Of a stretch of DNA of 64,000 nt, positions 1-11,524 are shown one piece after another. Below the pieces are notes generated by a model. It searched no databases. It saw only the letters and a program-made list of their open reading frames with translations, and was not told the DNA's origin. Numbering within the stretch: the first letter of the stretch is position 1; every line of letters starts with the position of its first letter. A program made the position numbers and the translations under genes. This DNA comes from Trichobilharzia szidati (taxonomy: Eukaryota > Platyhelminthes > Trematoda > Strigeidida > Schistosomatidae), in NCBI GenBank assembly GCA_944472155.2, contig OX235273.1, positions 103,872,582 to 103,936,581 on the forward strand. The letters run 5' to 3'.

Positions 1-475
1 CCATGTTGTCTGGAGCTGAAACGATGCTTCCTAGATAAGTGAAGGAAGTAGCCTCTTGATAGCGATATTGACTTCATTGATAGTGATTCGTGCTTGTTGT
101 CATTGGTTAGTTATCTTCACTACCTCAGTCTTCCCCATTTCCACTTCAACTCTTGTGTTCTCTGTCTACCTCTTCTGCCATCTTACTGTTTTTCGCCCGT
201 AAATCTTCCAATTTATGTGACATTAGGTATAAATCATTCGAGAAATCCAGATATTCTAGAGTTTTCTTATCTGTCCAACGTATTTCAGTCACTACTGTCA
301 CAACAGCCTTTCGCATAATGGAGTCAACCAGAATTAGGATTATCACTGGTAATAGTAGACAGCTTTGCCTTACTCCTGTCTTCACTCTATAGTCTTCGCT
401 GAGGTTTCTGTTGTGAACTGCTTGACATGTAGCATTGTGATATAGCTAATGAATGAGGTTGATAAATGCGAACTT
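1..475 (-). mobile_element. RTE-type reverse transcriptase fragment, decayed
   Basis: Translated on the minus strand this reads like the central RT of RTE-clade non-LTR retrotransposons. A motif near VKTGVRQSCLL is followed by a segment aligning to the LDFADDL active-site region, here changed to LDFSND, so a catalytic aspartate is lost. The following part matches the stretch leading to the YLGS motif. Stops and frame changes are present and the fragment runs off the left edge. It is a dead copy with no expected function. Confidence 0.7.
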
Positions 476-479
476 ATTA

Positions 480-715
480 TTATTTATTTTATTCCTTTAA
501 GTTCCCATTGGAACATAGGGCTTCAAGCTAGAGCTTTGAAGTTTCCGTAGCAGTAGTATTTATTTTTACGGGATGGGGTTGCTAGCCTCATGCCCAACTT
601 TCCCTCTTTACCAGTCTTATTACTGACTTAGCGAGGTAAAATGGTGGGTTGGCCGGGGATCATATGCAAACTACATGCGTGGCCGCGAGCATTCTACCGC
701 TGTGCCACTGACGCT
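480..715 (-). repeat. tRNA-derived SINE, Gly-tRNA-like head (family B)
   Basis: On the minus strand it begins with a tRNA-like head containing an A-box-like segment and a partly decayed B box, then a tail shared with the copy at 55555-55790. The shared tail includes the phrases for 'atagggcttcaagct' and 'gggatggggttgctagcc'. This layout fits a Pol III-transcribed SINE. It is mutated relative to the 55.6 kb copy. Confidence 0.7.
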
Positions 716-870
716 TTAAAAATTATCAGAGAAAGGCAGATACACATGGCATACATTCTTCCTCAAACCTATCACACAACCAGTAGGTCGTGTACTATCC
801 AGTCTCCCTCGGCAGATCTGGCTGAGAATGTCTGGAGAACACCATTAGAATACGTGACAGGTTAGGTACT
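716..870 (+). repeat. Dispersed repeat shared with 12240-12370
   Basis: The segment including 'taggtcgtgtac' and 'tcggcagatctggc' recurs in diverged form at 12240-12370, where it runs on to a tail with ATAAT-type microsatellite. It may be the 3' part of a non-LTR element. No coding function is visible. Confidence 0.5.
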
Positions 871-892
871 CTAGTAGTATGGAGTTTATATT

Positions 893-1105
893 ATCGTTTT
901 TATTTATTCGCGTTCCGATTGGGATATACAGCCTCGAGCTTTAAGCGGTGAATTTTTATTAACAGTAGTTTTGTCGTTTGATTTTTACAGAGTAAGGTTG
1001 TTAGACTCAAGCACCCCTGAACTTTCCCTTTCTACAGGGCTTACTGCCAACTATACTAGGGTCTTAAGGAGTGCTTCGGCATAGAATCAAACTGCAAACT
1101 GACTA
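893..1105 (-). repeat. Degenerate family B SINE copy
   Basis: Same order of landmarks as 480-715 (a 'cgttccgattgggatataca'-like tail end, 'ggttgttagactcaagc', then a decayed tRNA-like head). It is considerably diverged. It lies directly downstream of the previous repeat, so several insertions are stacked here. Confidence 0.55.
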
Positions 1106-1120
1106 ACTACTTCCTTTTAT

Positions 1121-1523
1121 TGGTTAGAGGACTTCCTCATGGGTTGACATCGGTTAAAGAACCAATGGAAAACCTACAGGGAGTACTGGATAGTTGTTTT
1201 GTCAACCTAGTTTGGGACTATTCACAGTACGTACCCACCTTTAGGGTTCGAACCCAGGACATTCTGGTTACAGTTCAAGTGATCTCGTATACCATTAAGC
1301 CACTGGGACCCAATCCAGTGACCAGCCCATGAATTCCAACTTCTGTCAATTCATTAGATAGCGCCACCACTTCATAATGTCTTTTCGATGAGTTACTGCC
1401 TCACCTTCAACCTGCTGCACCCTACTGGTCACGATTTACCACTAGAACCCTAGGTTAGCTGCGAGAATAGAGCCAGTCGCTAGTGAGCATCAGATTAATT
1501 TTGAAGTATTGGTTTTGTAGGGA
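1121..1523 (-). repeat. Family A repeat (tRNA-like core), near full length
   Basis: Minus-strand tRNA-like core: an A-box-like 'tggcttaatggt' and a B-box 'gggttcgaaccc' lie in the middle of a unit of about 400 bp. The flanks ('gttagagaacca', 'gtactggacagctg', 'agtttgggactc' in related copies) recur at about 14 places in the window. This copy has one arm only. No palindrome is formed here. Confidence 0.75.
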
Positions 1524-1816
1524 ATATCTTTTTGATTCTTTGGAGGGCTTCATTATGAGGAGGAAGTATTTGGAATGATTTTTAGTTGTTTTTATGACTG
1601 GTTGTTTCAAAATGTTGGAGTAGTGCGAAGTCAAAATTCATCCTCTACCGGTTTGGAAAGTAGTGACAGCACACATCAAATATCTCAATCCTAGTAGAAC
1701 ATGGGAATGTGAGTTTCAGTAAGCTGACCACGTTATTGCATCACTGTTAGGTCACGAAGGTTTAACACTAATATAGTTATCTTTTGATCCAGCAAAGATG
1801 AAGTCGACTTCCCATA
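1524..1816. other. Unrecognised sequence
   Basis: No gene or repeat was recognised between the family A repeat and the ORF remnant at 1817. Confidence 0.4.
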
Positions 1817-2101
1817 ATGTCTTCAGTGCTCACTTTTGAAGAACCTCAGACCTTATTCATCGCGTATATTAAGGATATCGCTGGCGAGGAACTCCCTTAA
1901 AAAATCGATTTCTTAGAAACGTTTACTGTCCAAGATATCAAGAAACAAATCACTCCTAGGAAAGTCATACTGCCGAAGAATATATCAATTATGAGTTCAG
2001 TAGTCGATGGTATCAGCACTTCTGAAGTACTTGAAAGTGTTCTAAAAGTCATCAAGAGCCTTTTTTATGCCAGTGACTTACACCTGGTATTCTGTAGATG
2101 A
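1817..2101 (+). pseudogene. Unidentified ORF remnant with one internal stop
   Basis: From an ATG at 1817 one frame stays open for 94 codons except for a single TAA at 1898-1900, and ends in TGA at 2099-2101. The composition (E, K, I, V rich, without simple repeats) looks protein-like. I do not recognise a family. It may be an exon or retrocopy remnant, or part of an unrecognised mobile element. It is not supported as a functional gene. Confidence 0.25.
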
Positions 2102-2260
2102 AGTACGATTCGACAACACGTTAAGGATAGATTACTGCTTATGTCAGGCTCTATGTGTGATGACTTTCTCACCTGCTCATGTACAGCTGTTCTCATTAAA
2201 AGATTTGAGTACTCCTGGAACGAGTAGCTGAATACTACTCGATTTGATTGATGAAAAGCA

Positions 2261-4049
2261 AAAATAATAATAATGATTTACTTTATTCCAAAAACAGTAC
2301 TTGTGATACAGAATGGAATTTTCAGCATTAATCACAGTATTGCATCTAATTTCCTCAAATTATAAATAAAAATTAGTCACACAGAAAATTTTCCACATTT
2401 ACAGTAGGAGAAATTTCAAAAACATGCAGCATATTAAATGGGAATAATAGTAATGATAACAGCTAAGGTAATAATAATAATACAAGTGAAAATTGCCCTG
2501 GGCTTGTTTCACACAGTATTGTCGATGCGGTATACAAATCCTTGCATGATTAAAAATATTGAATATAATGTTCTCTTTACATGATATGGTGAGGGAAAAA
2601 ACAAAGATTACAGCAGTCATAGAGATAAGTTGGTGTTTGCAGTTATGAAAGTGTAAACAAAGGATCAACAGGACCATAAATATAATGGAAGTAATAAAAG
2701 TAAAACTTGAAGGTATATAAAGATGGATGGATGGAGGAAATTGTTTATTTACTGGATGAAAATAGGTTAGTCAATTCTTGCCTGACGCTATTTTCATCAC
2801 ATAAAATACATGCCAAGTATGGTATCATAGAATTTTTATACTTAGATGTGCGAGCATACAATTTTCTGAAGTTACTTCTTTGTCTACCTGAGGAGATGCA
2901 AGGTGAAAGCTGAGGGTGAAGTGGTTGCTCCAAGTCAGACAAAATCCCTTTAGCAAATTTACTGCACGAAGTCAAATGCCTATCGACAACGACGTTAACT
3001 ATGTAGTCCACTGGGACACCACTCACTCTGCTGACAGTCTTCAGCATTCTATGAATTGTGACAAAGTCCCTTTTAAGCAAACCAGGAAAGAATAAGGGTG
3101 AACAATAAAGAAGAATAGGTAGGATGCAAGAGTTTATAAACTGTAAGACGAGGGGTTGAGTTATACCCCAGTGCCTTAACTTCTTAATGTAAAATGTCAG
3201 GCGGAATATTTTACCGGAGATCGCTGAGACATGGGAAGACCAGGAGAGATCAGAAGAGAGAATTAGTCCAAGATACTTAATTTCCGATTTAATTTCTATA
3301 TCATTGTCATCAATCTTACAACTGTCATGAGAATCGACGGCTTCTTTTAACTGTCGTTTACATCTTAAGCTGAAATTAACAGTTTGACATTTAGAAGGAT
3401 TCAGTTTAAGACCGTTAGACTCAGACCATTTACTGACTCCCGACAGAAAGCTATTTATTTTGGTACAATCCAGCTGGGAGTTAACAGCCATTGAAACAGT
3501 TAAATCATCAGCGTACTTCACAAAATTTATTTCATCAGACTGAGGCAAGTCATGTAAGAAGAAAGAAAAAAGAAAAGGAGAAAGGACAGCGCCTTGAGGG
3601 ACACCAGCTTCAGTAGGCAACGAAGTGGAAGACTTCCCTTTATACACGGCGTACTGCTTTCTTTCTGAGAAATAAGAGTGTAACCAGTTAACAGCCCAAC
3701 ATCCTGTTTGACTTGCAGCAAGTTTATTTAATAAGATGTCCCTAGGGACCGAGTCAAAAGCAGATGTATAGTCTAGGAAGGCACAACGAACAAATTTAGC
3801 CCCCTTGTCTAGACTGGAAGCAATGTTATGATATAAGACGGCGGCTGCATCTAAAGTGCTTCTACTGTGCTTATAGGCAAACTGTTTTGGGTCACTAAAG
3901 GATTTAAGAGAGGGTACAAGACTAAGTAAAAGTAGTTTCTCCATAGTTTTTAAAAAAGGAGAGGTAATAGCAATGGGTCTAAATTTGACACATGCTCCAG
4001 TAGACGATTTAGGTATGGGTACAACTTTAAGTTTTCCATTTATTAACAA
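2261..4049 (-). mobile_element. Non-LTR retrotransposon, 5'-truncated, RT frame intact
   Basis: A minus-strand frame of 434 codons (4049 to 2745) encodes a reverse transcriptase of the CR1/Jockey broad group. First catalytic motif is FLDYTSAFD (about residues 91-99), then GVPQGAVLSP (149-158) and YADD (179-182), so the RT catalytic residues are all present. No endonuclease domain is found upstream: a stop lies just before the frame at about 4066. The 3' untranslated region runs to a short ATT-type microsatellite at 2261-2275, a usual 3' end for this group. Intact RT but missing 5' half means it is probably immobile by itself. Relatives: 6690-8165 (-) and 42058-42290 (+). Confidence 0.85.
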
Positions 4050-5099
4050 TGGTAAGTCAGACCACTAAGCTTCATGTGACTTCTCCTGTAAATTCATTCA
4101 TCACCTATGCATAGCTAGAAAAATAGTTAAACGTGACCCAAAAACCGAATTTGTATATTCAAAACAAACCTGTGTTTCGACACAGATATCTTTGCGAACC
4201 AAAATGAGCTAGACAATCAGTCAAAATCAGGGAGGACTAGATGGCTGTTTCGTCCAGGCCGGGAACTCTGCATCTGTATACACTAATGACCTCACTAGGG
4301 ATCGAACTTACGACATTTTGGTAACGATCCAAGCCCAGTGATCACTCAATCAGTCATAAGTTTTGACCTTACCAGTTTATCATATAGCGGTTTTGCGCAT
4401 ACACTGAGGAGACATTCACGTGACATCACATGAAACACCCTCTAGTGGATCCTGAATGGTAAATGAAGAATTTGGACTGGGTCAGAAGGTGATATGAAGA
4501 ATACTATGTTGGGATGAAAGGAAAGCTTATGGACAGTTTCGAAACCAGTTGGAGGTAAAATCAGAGAACTAAGTCCCGCTGAATTCCTGTCTTCCTAATC
4601 AGTAACTTACTATTCAGTTATCTATGCTTAAAAATCTGTAATCATCTTATACTCCTGATCCCTAATTAGTATGTGTCACTAGTAGCTATTTTGAGCTTGA
4701 TAGAAGGTATTTTTACTCATTACATGCATGAAGTACTGATTCTAATTAACAAAAATCAATAAGCATTCATGTTTATTTTTAAATAAAACGCGAGATGTAA
4801 TTTGATACTTCCTTGAAAGAAATTAATTCATACCGTTAAGAGAACTGATATGTTTCATTGGCTTAAGCAGTCGATTTTCACCCAATGGGTTATGGGTTTG
4901 AGTCTGTCTTCATCTCCTTTAACCTGAGCAGTTAGGCAGTATCATTAATACTTAACACGATTAGTTCTGGTAAATGAAGGGTCTGTTCCAGAAAAACGAG
5001 GTCAAACAGTTCAGCTACCAGACAAGTTGATCACAAAATTATAACACACTGAAAATTCACGGTAGCCTACTGGTTGGCTCGGTAGAGGAAGAGATGAAT
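4050..5099. other. Mostly unrecognised; traces of family A repeats
   Basis: About 4180-4370 contains 'tggctgtttcgtccagg' and 'gggatcgaac', which resemble heavily decayed family A sequence. About 4855-5090 has weaker similarity of the same kind. No coding frame of note. Confidence 0.4.
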
Positions 5100-5453
5100 G
5101 TTTCAGCTAGAAATACTTCAAATTGCATATATCCTTTTGAGTGTATTTGTGGGAATAAATAGTGAGGTCCTACGAAAAGGCGATTGTCCGCTCGCATAAT
5201 GGATCACTCACCCAAATAGTTGAAACAGGCTGAGGTCAAGCTATCAAAATGTTCAACAACAAGGCATCTTATAGACTACAGACATAACACTGACGCCGTC
5301 AAGTCATTCACTGTTATCAGCAGACAAACAAACACAAAGATGCCTACAGTTGCAGAGGCTTATAAAATTAAAGTTTATAAGTCTGACCTTTTTGTGCAGA
5401 AGGAGATAGGGATCGTTTTGAAACCCACCACGGTTATATCTTCTACTTATTAA
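5100..5453 (+). mobile_element. Penelope-like element fragment, endonuclease C-terminus
   Basis: The + frame 5220-5453 and the sequence just before it match the end of a Penelope-like GIY-YIG endonuclease: an 'RRLSARI...' segment, a histidine in a HLID motif, then a PDLCVQKE-like ending (here KSDLFVQKE). The corresponding part of the 54 kb copy reads in the same order. A stop separates the two halves (TAG at about 5218). 5' truncated and dead. Confidence 0.6.
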
Positions 5454-5950
5454 CTGTTATTATTACTGTTACTATTGATATTTTGTTATGTAATAGCAAA
5501 AGGCAAGAAACGGAAGTCAAGGTATATTTTCAAGTGATCAAACTGCTATTTATATAGATACAGCTTTGTATTCTCTAACAAATCCCTGAGCTTGTGATTT
5601 TGGTTAACATGAAACGACATGAAATAGAATGTTCAAATACACATATAGTATTCGGTTGATAACGCACTATTGAACTATGTGAATATGTGAGAATAATATT
5701 CTATTGGAACACATTGTATCACACCAATACAGTTACACCCTTCATAAGTAATCTTGTCTCAGTTAAAATTATCTTTCTTTTCAGTTTTCGATCCACGACA
5801 TTTCCAAGTTCTTTCTATGATAACTAAGTGATTGTTACAGTGATGCGACTAGACTATGGACTAGTATAATCTAAATTTTCAATATGTAGTACCCCTCTAC
5901 TTCCTGACCTACACAGCATTCACACCTGTCGTTCTACTTGACTGTAACAC
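5454..5950. other. AT-rich sequence, nothing recognised
   Basis: No open frame, repeat landmark or structural RNA was recognised. Confidence 0.4.
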
Positions 5951-5951
5951 T

Positions 5952-6372
5952 GTATTCAAGTGTTGGTTCGCAGGGGTTCGATTTTTTTCAAGATTTCATC
6001 ATGAACTTACATCGGTTAGAAAACCTGGGAGTACTGGACAGCCGTTTCGTCCTAGTTTGGGACTCTTCAACAAGACGCATCCACCAGGACCTTCCGGGTG
6101 TGAGGCCAAATACTCGCTGATGACATTGGCTAATGGTCGCGCTATATGGTGAATTGGCAGAAGCTAAAATTCATGAGCCATTGGACCACGTCCCAGTGGT
6201 TGAATAGTCTTCGAGCTCGCTTTTTGACTGGGATGTCCTGGGTTCGAACACTGTCAACGGGTGCGTACTGCCAAAAAGTTCAAGACTAGGATGAAACAGC
6301 TGTCCAGTACTTCATAATGGTTTCCAGATGGTTCTCTAACCTACGTCAGCTCATGATTCACTGTAGTTAGTT
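5952..6372 (+). repeat. Family A repeat, palindromic form, decayed
   Basis: Left arm contains 'gggagtactggacagc' and 'tttgggactcttcaac', the core has 'gtcctgggttcgaac' (B-box-like, + strand), and the right arm holds the reverse complements ('aactaggatgaaacagc'-like and 'ggttctctaac'). The tRNA-like core thus sits between inverted arms of about 90 bp. Confidence 0.7.
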
Positions 6373-6689
6373 TATTGATCACATGTTCCCCCGTTTTATT
6401 CGCATAAAACGTATTTTTTGTTGTTGCTTGTTTTAACTTAGAGAAGAGCCGGTCTTTCAACACTTAATCACCTCAGTCTCATCCTCCAACACACCTCTAA
6501 CTCATCATCGCCCACTAGAGGAGTGTAGCGGCCGCCTCAGTGTTTATAAAATCCATCTGCATGTTTTCTGAGCAATAGGCTGTTGACTATCAGAGTTTCT
6601 TTTTAAATATCCTTTGTGGTCAATCACCTGATTTTCATTTATCAAGTAAAAAGGCAACTACTGATGAAATTCTATAGCTTGCTGTAAAT

Positions 6690-8165
6690 TCTTTGATAAT
6701 AACAATAATTTATGGCTTTACTTCAAACAATACATTTAATACAGAGTGAAATTTTTAGCACGCAGTACAATATTGCATATTTAATTTTCTCTTTACCTTA
6801 CAATATTAAGGGGGAAAATAATGAACAGAACATTTTAAGCTGATAATAATTTCAATAAAGACTACCAATGTAAAATCAAAATTAAAGTGGAAATATTAAC
6901 AATCATATATATATTAATGAAAGAAAGAATAAATAAGGGCCGTTTACTTAAGCTTTTCTTACCGTATAGAATATATGCCTAATTAGGTATTGTAGAGCTT
7001 TCATACTGTACAGCTGTACAAGCATAAAATTTCTTATAATTCCATCTAGTCCTACCTAATGAAATGCAAGAAGAGAGTTGTGAATAAGTTTTAAGTATCT
7101 TTCCAGGACAGTATTAAGAAGTTGGCTTTGTGACACGTCACTCAACCTACCAAAAGCTTTAAGTGTCCTTCACATTGTATCAGAGTTTTTCCTAAGTAGT
7201 CCAGGGAAGATTCTAGGGGAACAATGAAGAAGAAGAACAGGTAGAATACAAAGATTAACAAACTATAAAAGTAGAAAGTGAGTGACGTCAGACTGTCTTA
7301 ACTTCCTCAATTACAAGATAAGGACAGAATATCTTTCCAGAAATTGACATGATGTTGGAAGACCAGGAAAGATCACAGGAATCAAATAAAAACTAAGGAT
7401 GTTTACCAATCGCTTCGCTGGCTTAATCAGAATAGGACAAGTCACGTAAGGAGAAAGAACAGCACCTTGAGTGATCCTGGCTACAGTAAGCTAAGTAGTT
7501 GAAGACTTTCCTCTATATACCGTGTACTACTTCCTATAAGAAAAATAAGATTACAATCATTTGATGATATTAGATTGTTGGATGCAATCGGCAGGAAGCC
7601 AAGCTTGACCTAGGTTTTGTGCTTGCTTTTTGGCACTCACTAGTCAGCAAGGCGTATTTGCAACCTTGAAGGAATTCATGTCCCTTCTGAGATTCGAATC
7701 CGCGTCACTCAGTGCTGCAGTTAGAGACTTTACCAATGGGCTATTCGGGCTTGAATACGCCTTGCAGATACTCCTTGCTGACTGGTGAGTGCCAACTAGC
7801 ACGAAACCTAGGTTGAGCGGGGCTTCCCGCTGACTACCTTCAACCATCTAATATCATCAAATCAATATTCACCGTGATGGCTATATAGAATGGTGGCCAT
7901 ATAGCATACTTGACTGATAGAATTCAGTCTGCACCAAAGAAAGGACTAGACACATCAAATTAGTTACAAGTGTCCAATCAAAATACAATCACTTATTAAT
8001 CCAGCAACGCGTTTGTGTCACAACGAGATCATTTAACAAGACAGACTTAAATACAGAGTCAAAGGCAGGTGTGTAATCTAGGAAATGACAAAATGAGTAT
8101 ATTTAGCTTCTCTGTCTAAACTGGAAACAATCTTGTTTTGTTTCGTATCAAGTCTTTAGACCATA
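6690..8165 (-). mobile_element. Decayed relative of the 2261-4049 non-LTR element
   Basis: On the minus strand it follows the same order as the 2.3-4.0 kb element, for example the segments around 7490-7560 ('gaagactttcctctatata', 'cgtgtactacttcctata') match 3630-3680. It has many stops and indels. It is split at 7561-7860 by the inverted-repeat element. The 3' end is near 6700. Confidence 0.65.
7561..7860. mobile_element. 300-bp foldback/MITE-like element with tRNA-like core
   Basis: The element begins TTGATGATATTAGA at 7561 and ends with the exact reverse complement at 7860. Inverted similarity continues inward about 95 bp on each side with mismatches (for example 'gacctaggttttgtgct' against 'agcacgaaacctaggtt'). 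The centre on the minus strand has an A-box-like 'tagcccattgg' and a B-box-like 'ggattcgaatc'. It interrupts the RT relic at 6690-8165. A partial copy of one end lies at 50361-50440. No transposase is encoded. Confidence 0.7.
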
Positions 8166-8314
8166 TGGAACACTGACTGACTTGGAATTAGTGTTGAAAA
8201 TTCTGGTCTTCTTCTTTACGCTATGTGCCGTGGATATCCACACTGGGCTCAGAGTAAAAATACACCAGTCTTGCTTTTTCAATCTCATCTGCGCTTCTTG
8301 TGTTTGGAACGATG

Positions 8315-8900
8315 TTACCTACCTTGTTATTATTATTATTGTTTCCTTCAATTCCTAGAGGAAAATAGGGCTTCAGCCGTGCGTCTCCATTGCGTTCGGT
8401 TCTCTGCTAGAGTTTTCACCTGGCTCCATGTCTGCCCACACGATTTCATCTCCTCCTCACATGACCTCCTCCAAGTCACCCTCACACTGACGGCCAACTA
8501 GCAGCTTCCCTTTCGCGCTCCACTCGAGGGTTTGTCTAGTGATGTCACTTGATGGTTTCTTCAGAGTATGGCCAGCCAATCCATCTCCATTTCTTCCTGC
8601 CTGTTTGTTTCACAATCGGTTCCTGTTTGGTTAGCTCATTGCCAGAGATCTCTGTTGCTGATCTTTTCTGGCCGGCCATCTGATCTTGAGTGGTATTAAG
8701 CGAAGACAACTGTTAATGAAGGTCTGTAGTTTGTTTGAGATGCTCTTTATGACGCGCAGTGCAAGTGTCTCTGATCCGTATAGTAGCACTGACTTCACAT
8801 TAGAGCTGAAAATCCGGATCTTATTTATGATGCTGAGTGCTCAAAGATCTTGAAGTCTTCTCATCGTTGCCTGTACTGTCACTTTGTCGCCTTTCACTTG
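8315..8900 (-). mobile_element. RTE 3' fragment
   Basis: Minus-strand sequence matches the C-terminal part of RTE ORFs: the region encoding a '[10 protein letters not shown]'-like motif, then 'NPKGKR'-like codons, and a 3' end next to a TTA microsatellite at about 8325-8340. The phrase 'cctagaggaaaatagggctt' marks the 3' end and recurs in most RTE fragments of this window. Confidence 0.75.
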
Positions 8901-9039
8901 TATTGTAACGACAGAAGGCAAGGGTCAGGCAACAGATGGTTTATTGAGAAAATTAACAGGTATTTATAGATTTTTGTAAACATTATTATAGGTTATTGTT
9001 AGCAGCGAAACAGCGTCTTCTGACTGCTTGTTTTACCGC

Positions 9040-9130
9040 TGGAAGTTAATCTCAAGGATTGCTTTTGTATGGATTTTGTTTGATTGCATGGAGGATTTCA
9101 TCATAAGCTGACATGAGTTAGTTAATCTGT
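9040..9130 (+). repeat. Family A terminal fragment
   Basis: Contains 'gcatggaggatttcatcat' followed by an 'agctgacat'-like segment, the outer end of the family A palindromic form. Truncated after about 80 bp. Confidence 0.5.
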
Positions 9131-9229
9131 CATCTCTTTGTTCCCGTTTCTTTGAAGGTCAGACCATATATCTGCGAATCGTATCCCCCACCAAAAGTCT
9201 GCTGTGGTTGCTTGTTGAGTTAGTTTTTG

Positions 9230-9545
9230 TTCATGTCTTTTTTCTTCTGAACAAGATATGGGACGTAAACATTGACGTCAATTGCTGTCTACCAATTTTG
9301 GCTAGCAGACAGCACTCACCACAGCATGTCTTTGTTTATGTAACATTATATATGAATCTTTCACGAAGTCCAAGTCTCCTAGAGTCCTCTTGTTATGCAA
9401 ACGAATACCTACTTTGTCAGTCCCAATGGTTCTATTCGCCTCAAATAAGGAACATCATTGATGGTAGTAGGTAGCCTTGTCTTACTGCTATCTCCGTATC
9501 ATGCACTTCAGTGCGCTTTCTGCTGTGAATTTCATGACGTCTGAT
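9230..9545 (-). mobile_element. RTE reverse transcriptase relic
   Basis: Minus-strand reading gives a VRQGYLLPSMMFLI-like segment that matches the VRQGCLLSP motif of RTE RTs, followed by strongly decayed sequence in the active-site part. Weak but consistent with the many RTE copies around it. Confidence 0.45.
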
Positions 9546-9571
9546 GTACGCATGTGTGTACGTGTGCACAG

Positions 9572-9780
9572 TATCAGAAAACCTAATGACTAACTCAAAC
9601 GGGAAACGACGTGTGGGTCGTTGGTGAGAGTTTGACATGAGGAAGATCGTGTAGGAAGGAGAGGAGAGCATATGAGCAAGAGTGGGACCAGCTAAGGTGG
9701 ACAAGAGAAGATAGACGGACTTTTGAAGCCCTATGTTCCACTTGGAACCCAATGGAACAATAATAATGATAATGATAACT
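9572..9780 (+). mobile_element. RTE 3' end fragment
   Basis: Plus-strand RTE 3' end: codons for 'NGKRRVGR'-like sequence around 9595, then 'gaagccctatgttccac' and 'aacccaatggaacaataa', then a TAATGA microsatellite. The opposite orientation to the relic before it shows a separate insertion. Confidence 0.7.
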
Positions 9781-10234
9781 TTCCTGCCACTCGTACTCTT
9801 GATATCAGTGATTCCAATATCAGTAAAAATACTACATCTACCCTATGAAAACGTTTCTCGTCTAACTTTTTTAATTTCACCCGACAAGTTTGAATATATA
9901 AGACAATGAATGATATTTCTGTCTACTCAGTTTATTCTCAACACACAAACATTCTTTTTTCACAATATGTGAATAATTTCATTCTAATGATAAATGATAT
10001 GTATTACTAATACAAACATTGACCAGAAGAAATCAATATGTGATATGAAATCGATCTGACAGCGTTAGAGATGATTGGTTAATTCATTCATATTTAGAAG
10101 TAGCTGAGAATAAAATATATGACTTCAACATGATGAAAGAGCGATCTTAAAACCAGTTAAATTATCTAAAAACATGAAATAATTCATTAGAATCAGCCAG
10201 TTTGAATCTGATATCATACGTTTTCTTTTGTATC
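9781..10234. other. AT-rich sequence, nothing recognised
   Basis: No open frame or repeat landmark found. Confidence 0.4.
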
Positions 10235-10800
10235 AAGTAGGGATCAGAAAGAGGTGATGAAAATGCTTCACCGATACTGTCAAAGCTAGTTAGAATCGGA
10301 AAGGCTAAACAGACCTTCATTAATCTAAAATCAGCGTGGAGATCCAGTACACTAAACGTAAATACTAAGATTCGGATTTCCAACACTAATGTCAAGACAG
10401 TCAATGCTACTTCATGCTTTGGTGATTTGGTTCGGGCGTCACCAAAAGCATTTCCAACAAGCCACGGAAGACTTTTATCAACAGCTGCATGCTCTCGATG
10501 ATGAAGGTCACATGACCCGCTAGGAAGGATTGGCAACAAACCAAATATGCAAAAGGATATTAGGATAGATTGGACACAGGCTGAGGAAGCCGTTGAGTCA
10601 TATGGCGCTCCACGTTCTCCAGTGGAACCCGAAAAGGAAACGAAGAGTTGTTCGTGGTTCTGAGGGTGACATGGAGTAGATGAGAGCTTATGAACAATCA
10701 TCGGACGAGCAAAAGATGACCTTATAAAAAATGATGAAATGGAGTCAGCTGTTGAATCCATATGTTCCAACTGGAACGCAGGAGAATAATAATATTATTA
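10235..10800 (+). mobile_element. RTE 3' fragment
   Basis: Plus-strand copy covering the post-RT region ('attcggatttccaacac' corresponds to the KVRIFNTNVK-type segment) through to the 3' end 'ccatatgttccaactggaac' and an AATAATATT tail at about 10786-10805. Frame broken repeatedly. Confidence 0.7.
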
Positions 10801-10859
10801 TAATAAAACAAAAAGGATTTCCAAGAAGTTTTGACTTTAGGGTTTTAGATTCAATTGCT

Positions 10860-11105
10860 AACGTATTCACATGGATACTATTCCCATTTTTTCATTTCAC
10901 TGAGTTCAGAATGTAAAATAGGTCTTTAGGCTTGAAGTTGCAATAGCTGTGTTGTTTTTTTAAGGGATGGGGTTGCTAGGTTCAAGCCCCCGACTTTTCC
11001 TCTTTTCCAGACTTATTACCAGTTAGTAAACTAGGCGGGGTGTAGGAGTGAGTGGGCTTGGGATCGAACCCCGGGCCAAGTGCGTGGTTGTCTAACATTC
11101 TACGT
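10860..11105 (-). repeat. Family B SINE copy
   Basis: Minus-strand SINE with 'gggatggggttgctagg' (10967-10983) in the tail and a tRNA-like head whose B box reads 'gggatcgaaccccggg' on the + strand. One of the better preserved heads in this half of the window. Confidence 0.7.
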
Positions 11106-11524
11106 TCGAACCTCTTATGCATCTATTTTCACCAAGAAAAGGAGTATTAGGTTTAAAATACGACCTTCTCATGAACTGCAATCAGTTAAAAAGTCATTTA
11201 AAATCGTCGAAATTTAGATAGCCCTCCAATGCAGTTTGGAATTCTTCTTCCACACCATATATCATCACAATGACGAGATGAACACGTCAATATTCAGTCA
11301 CTAGATAAGGCTTATTTATGAATTCTGTTTGATTCTCTACAATATGTAGTGTCATCAACAATCGGCATCGCAGGCTGATGAACACTTGACAGGTCACGAC
11401 TTTCATTAAAACTCTAGCTTGTGATCAGTGACTAATGCTTGACAATGTTTCCAGACGAAATCTACCTTGAAGTCCCTCACGAATACTGTATTTGATGTCT
11501 ACTGAGGATTTCAACTTATGTCCT
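11106..11524. other. Unrecognised sequence
   Basis: About 11140-11250 weakly resembles family A ('ctcatgaactgcaatcagtt', then a decayed arm). Otherwise nothing was recognised. Confidence 0.35.
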
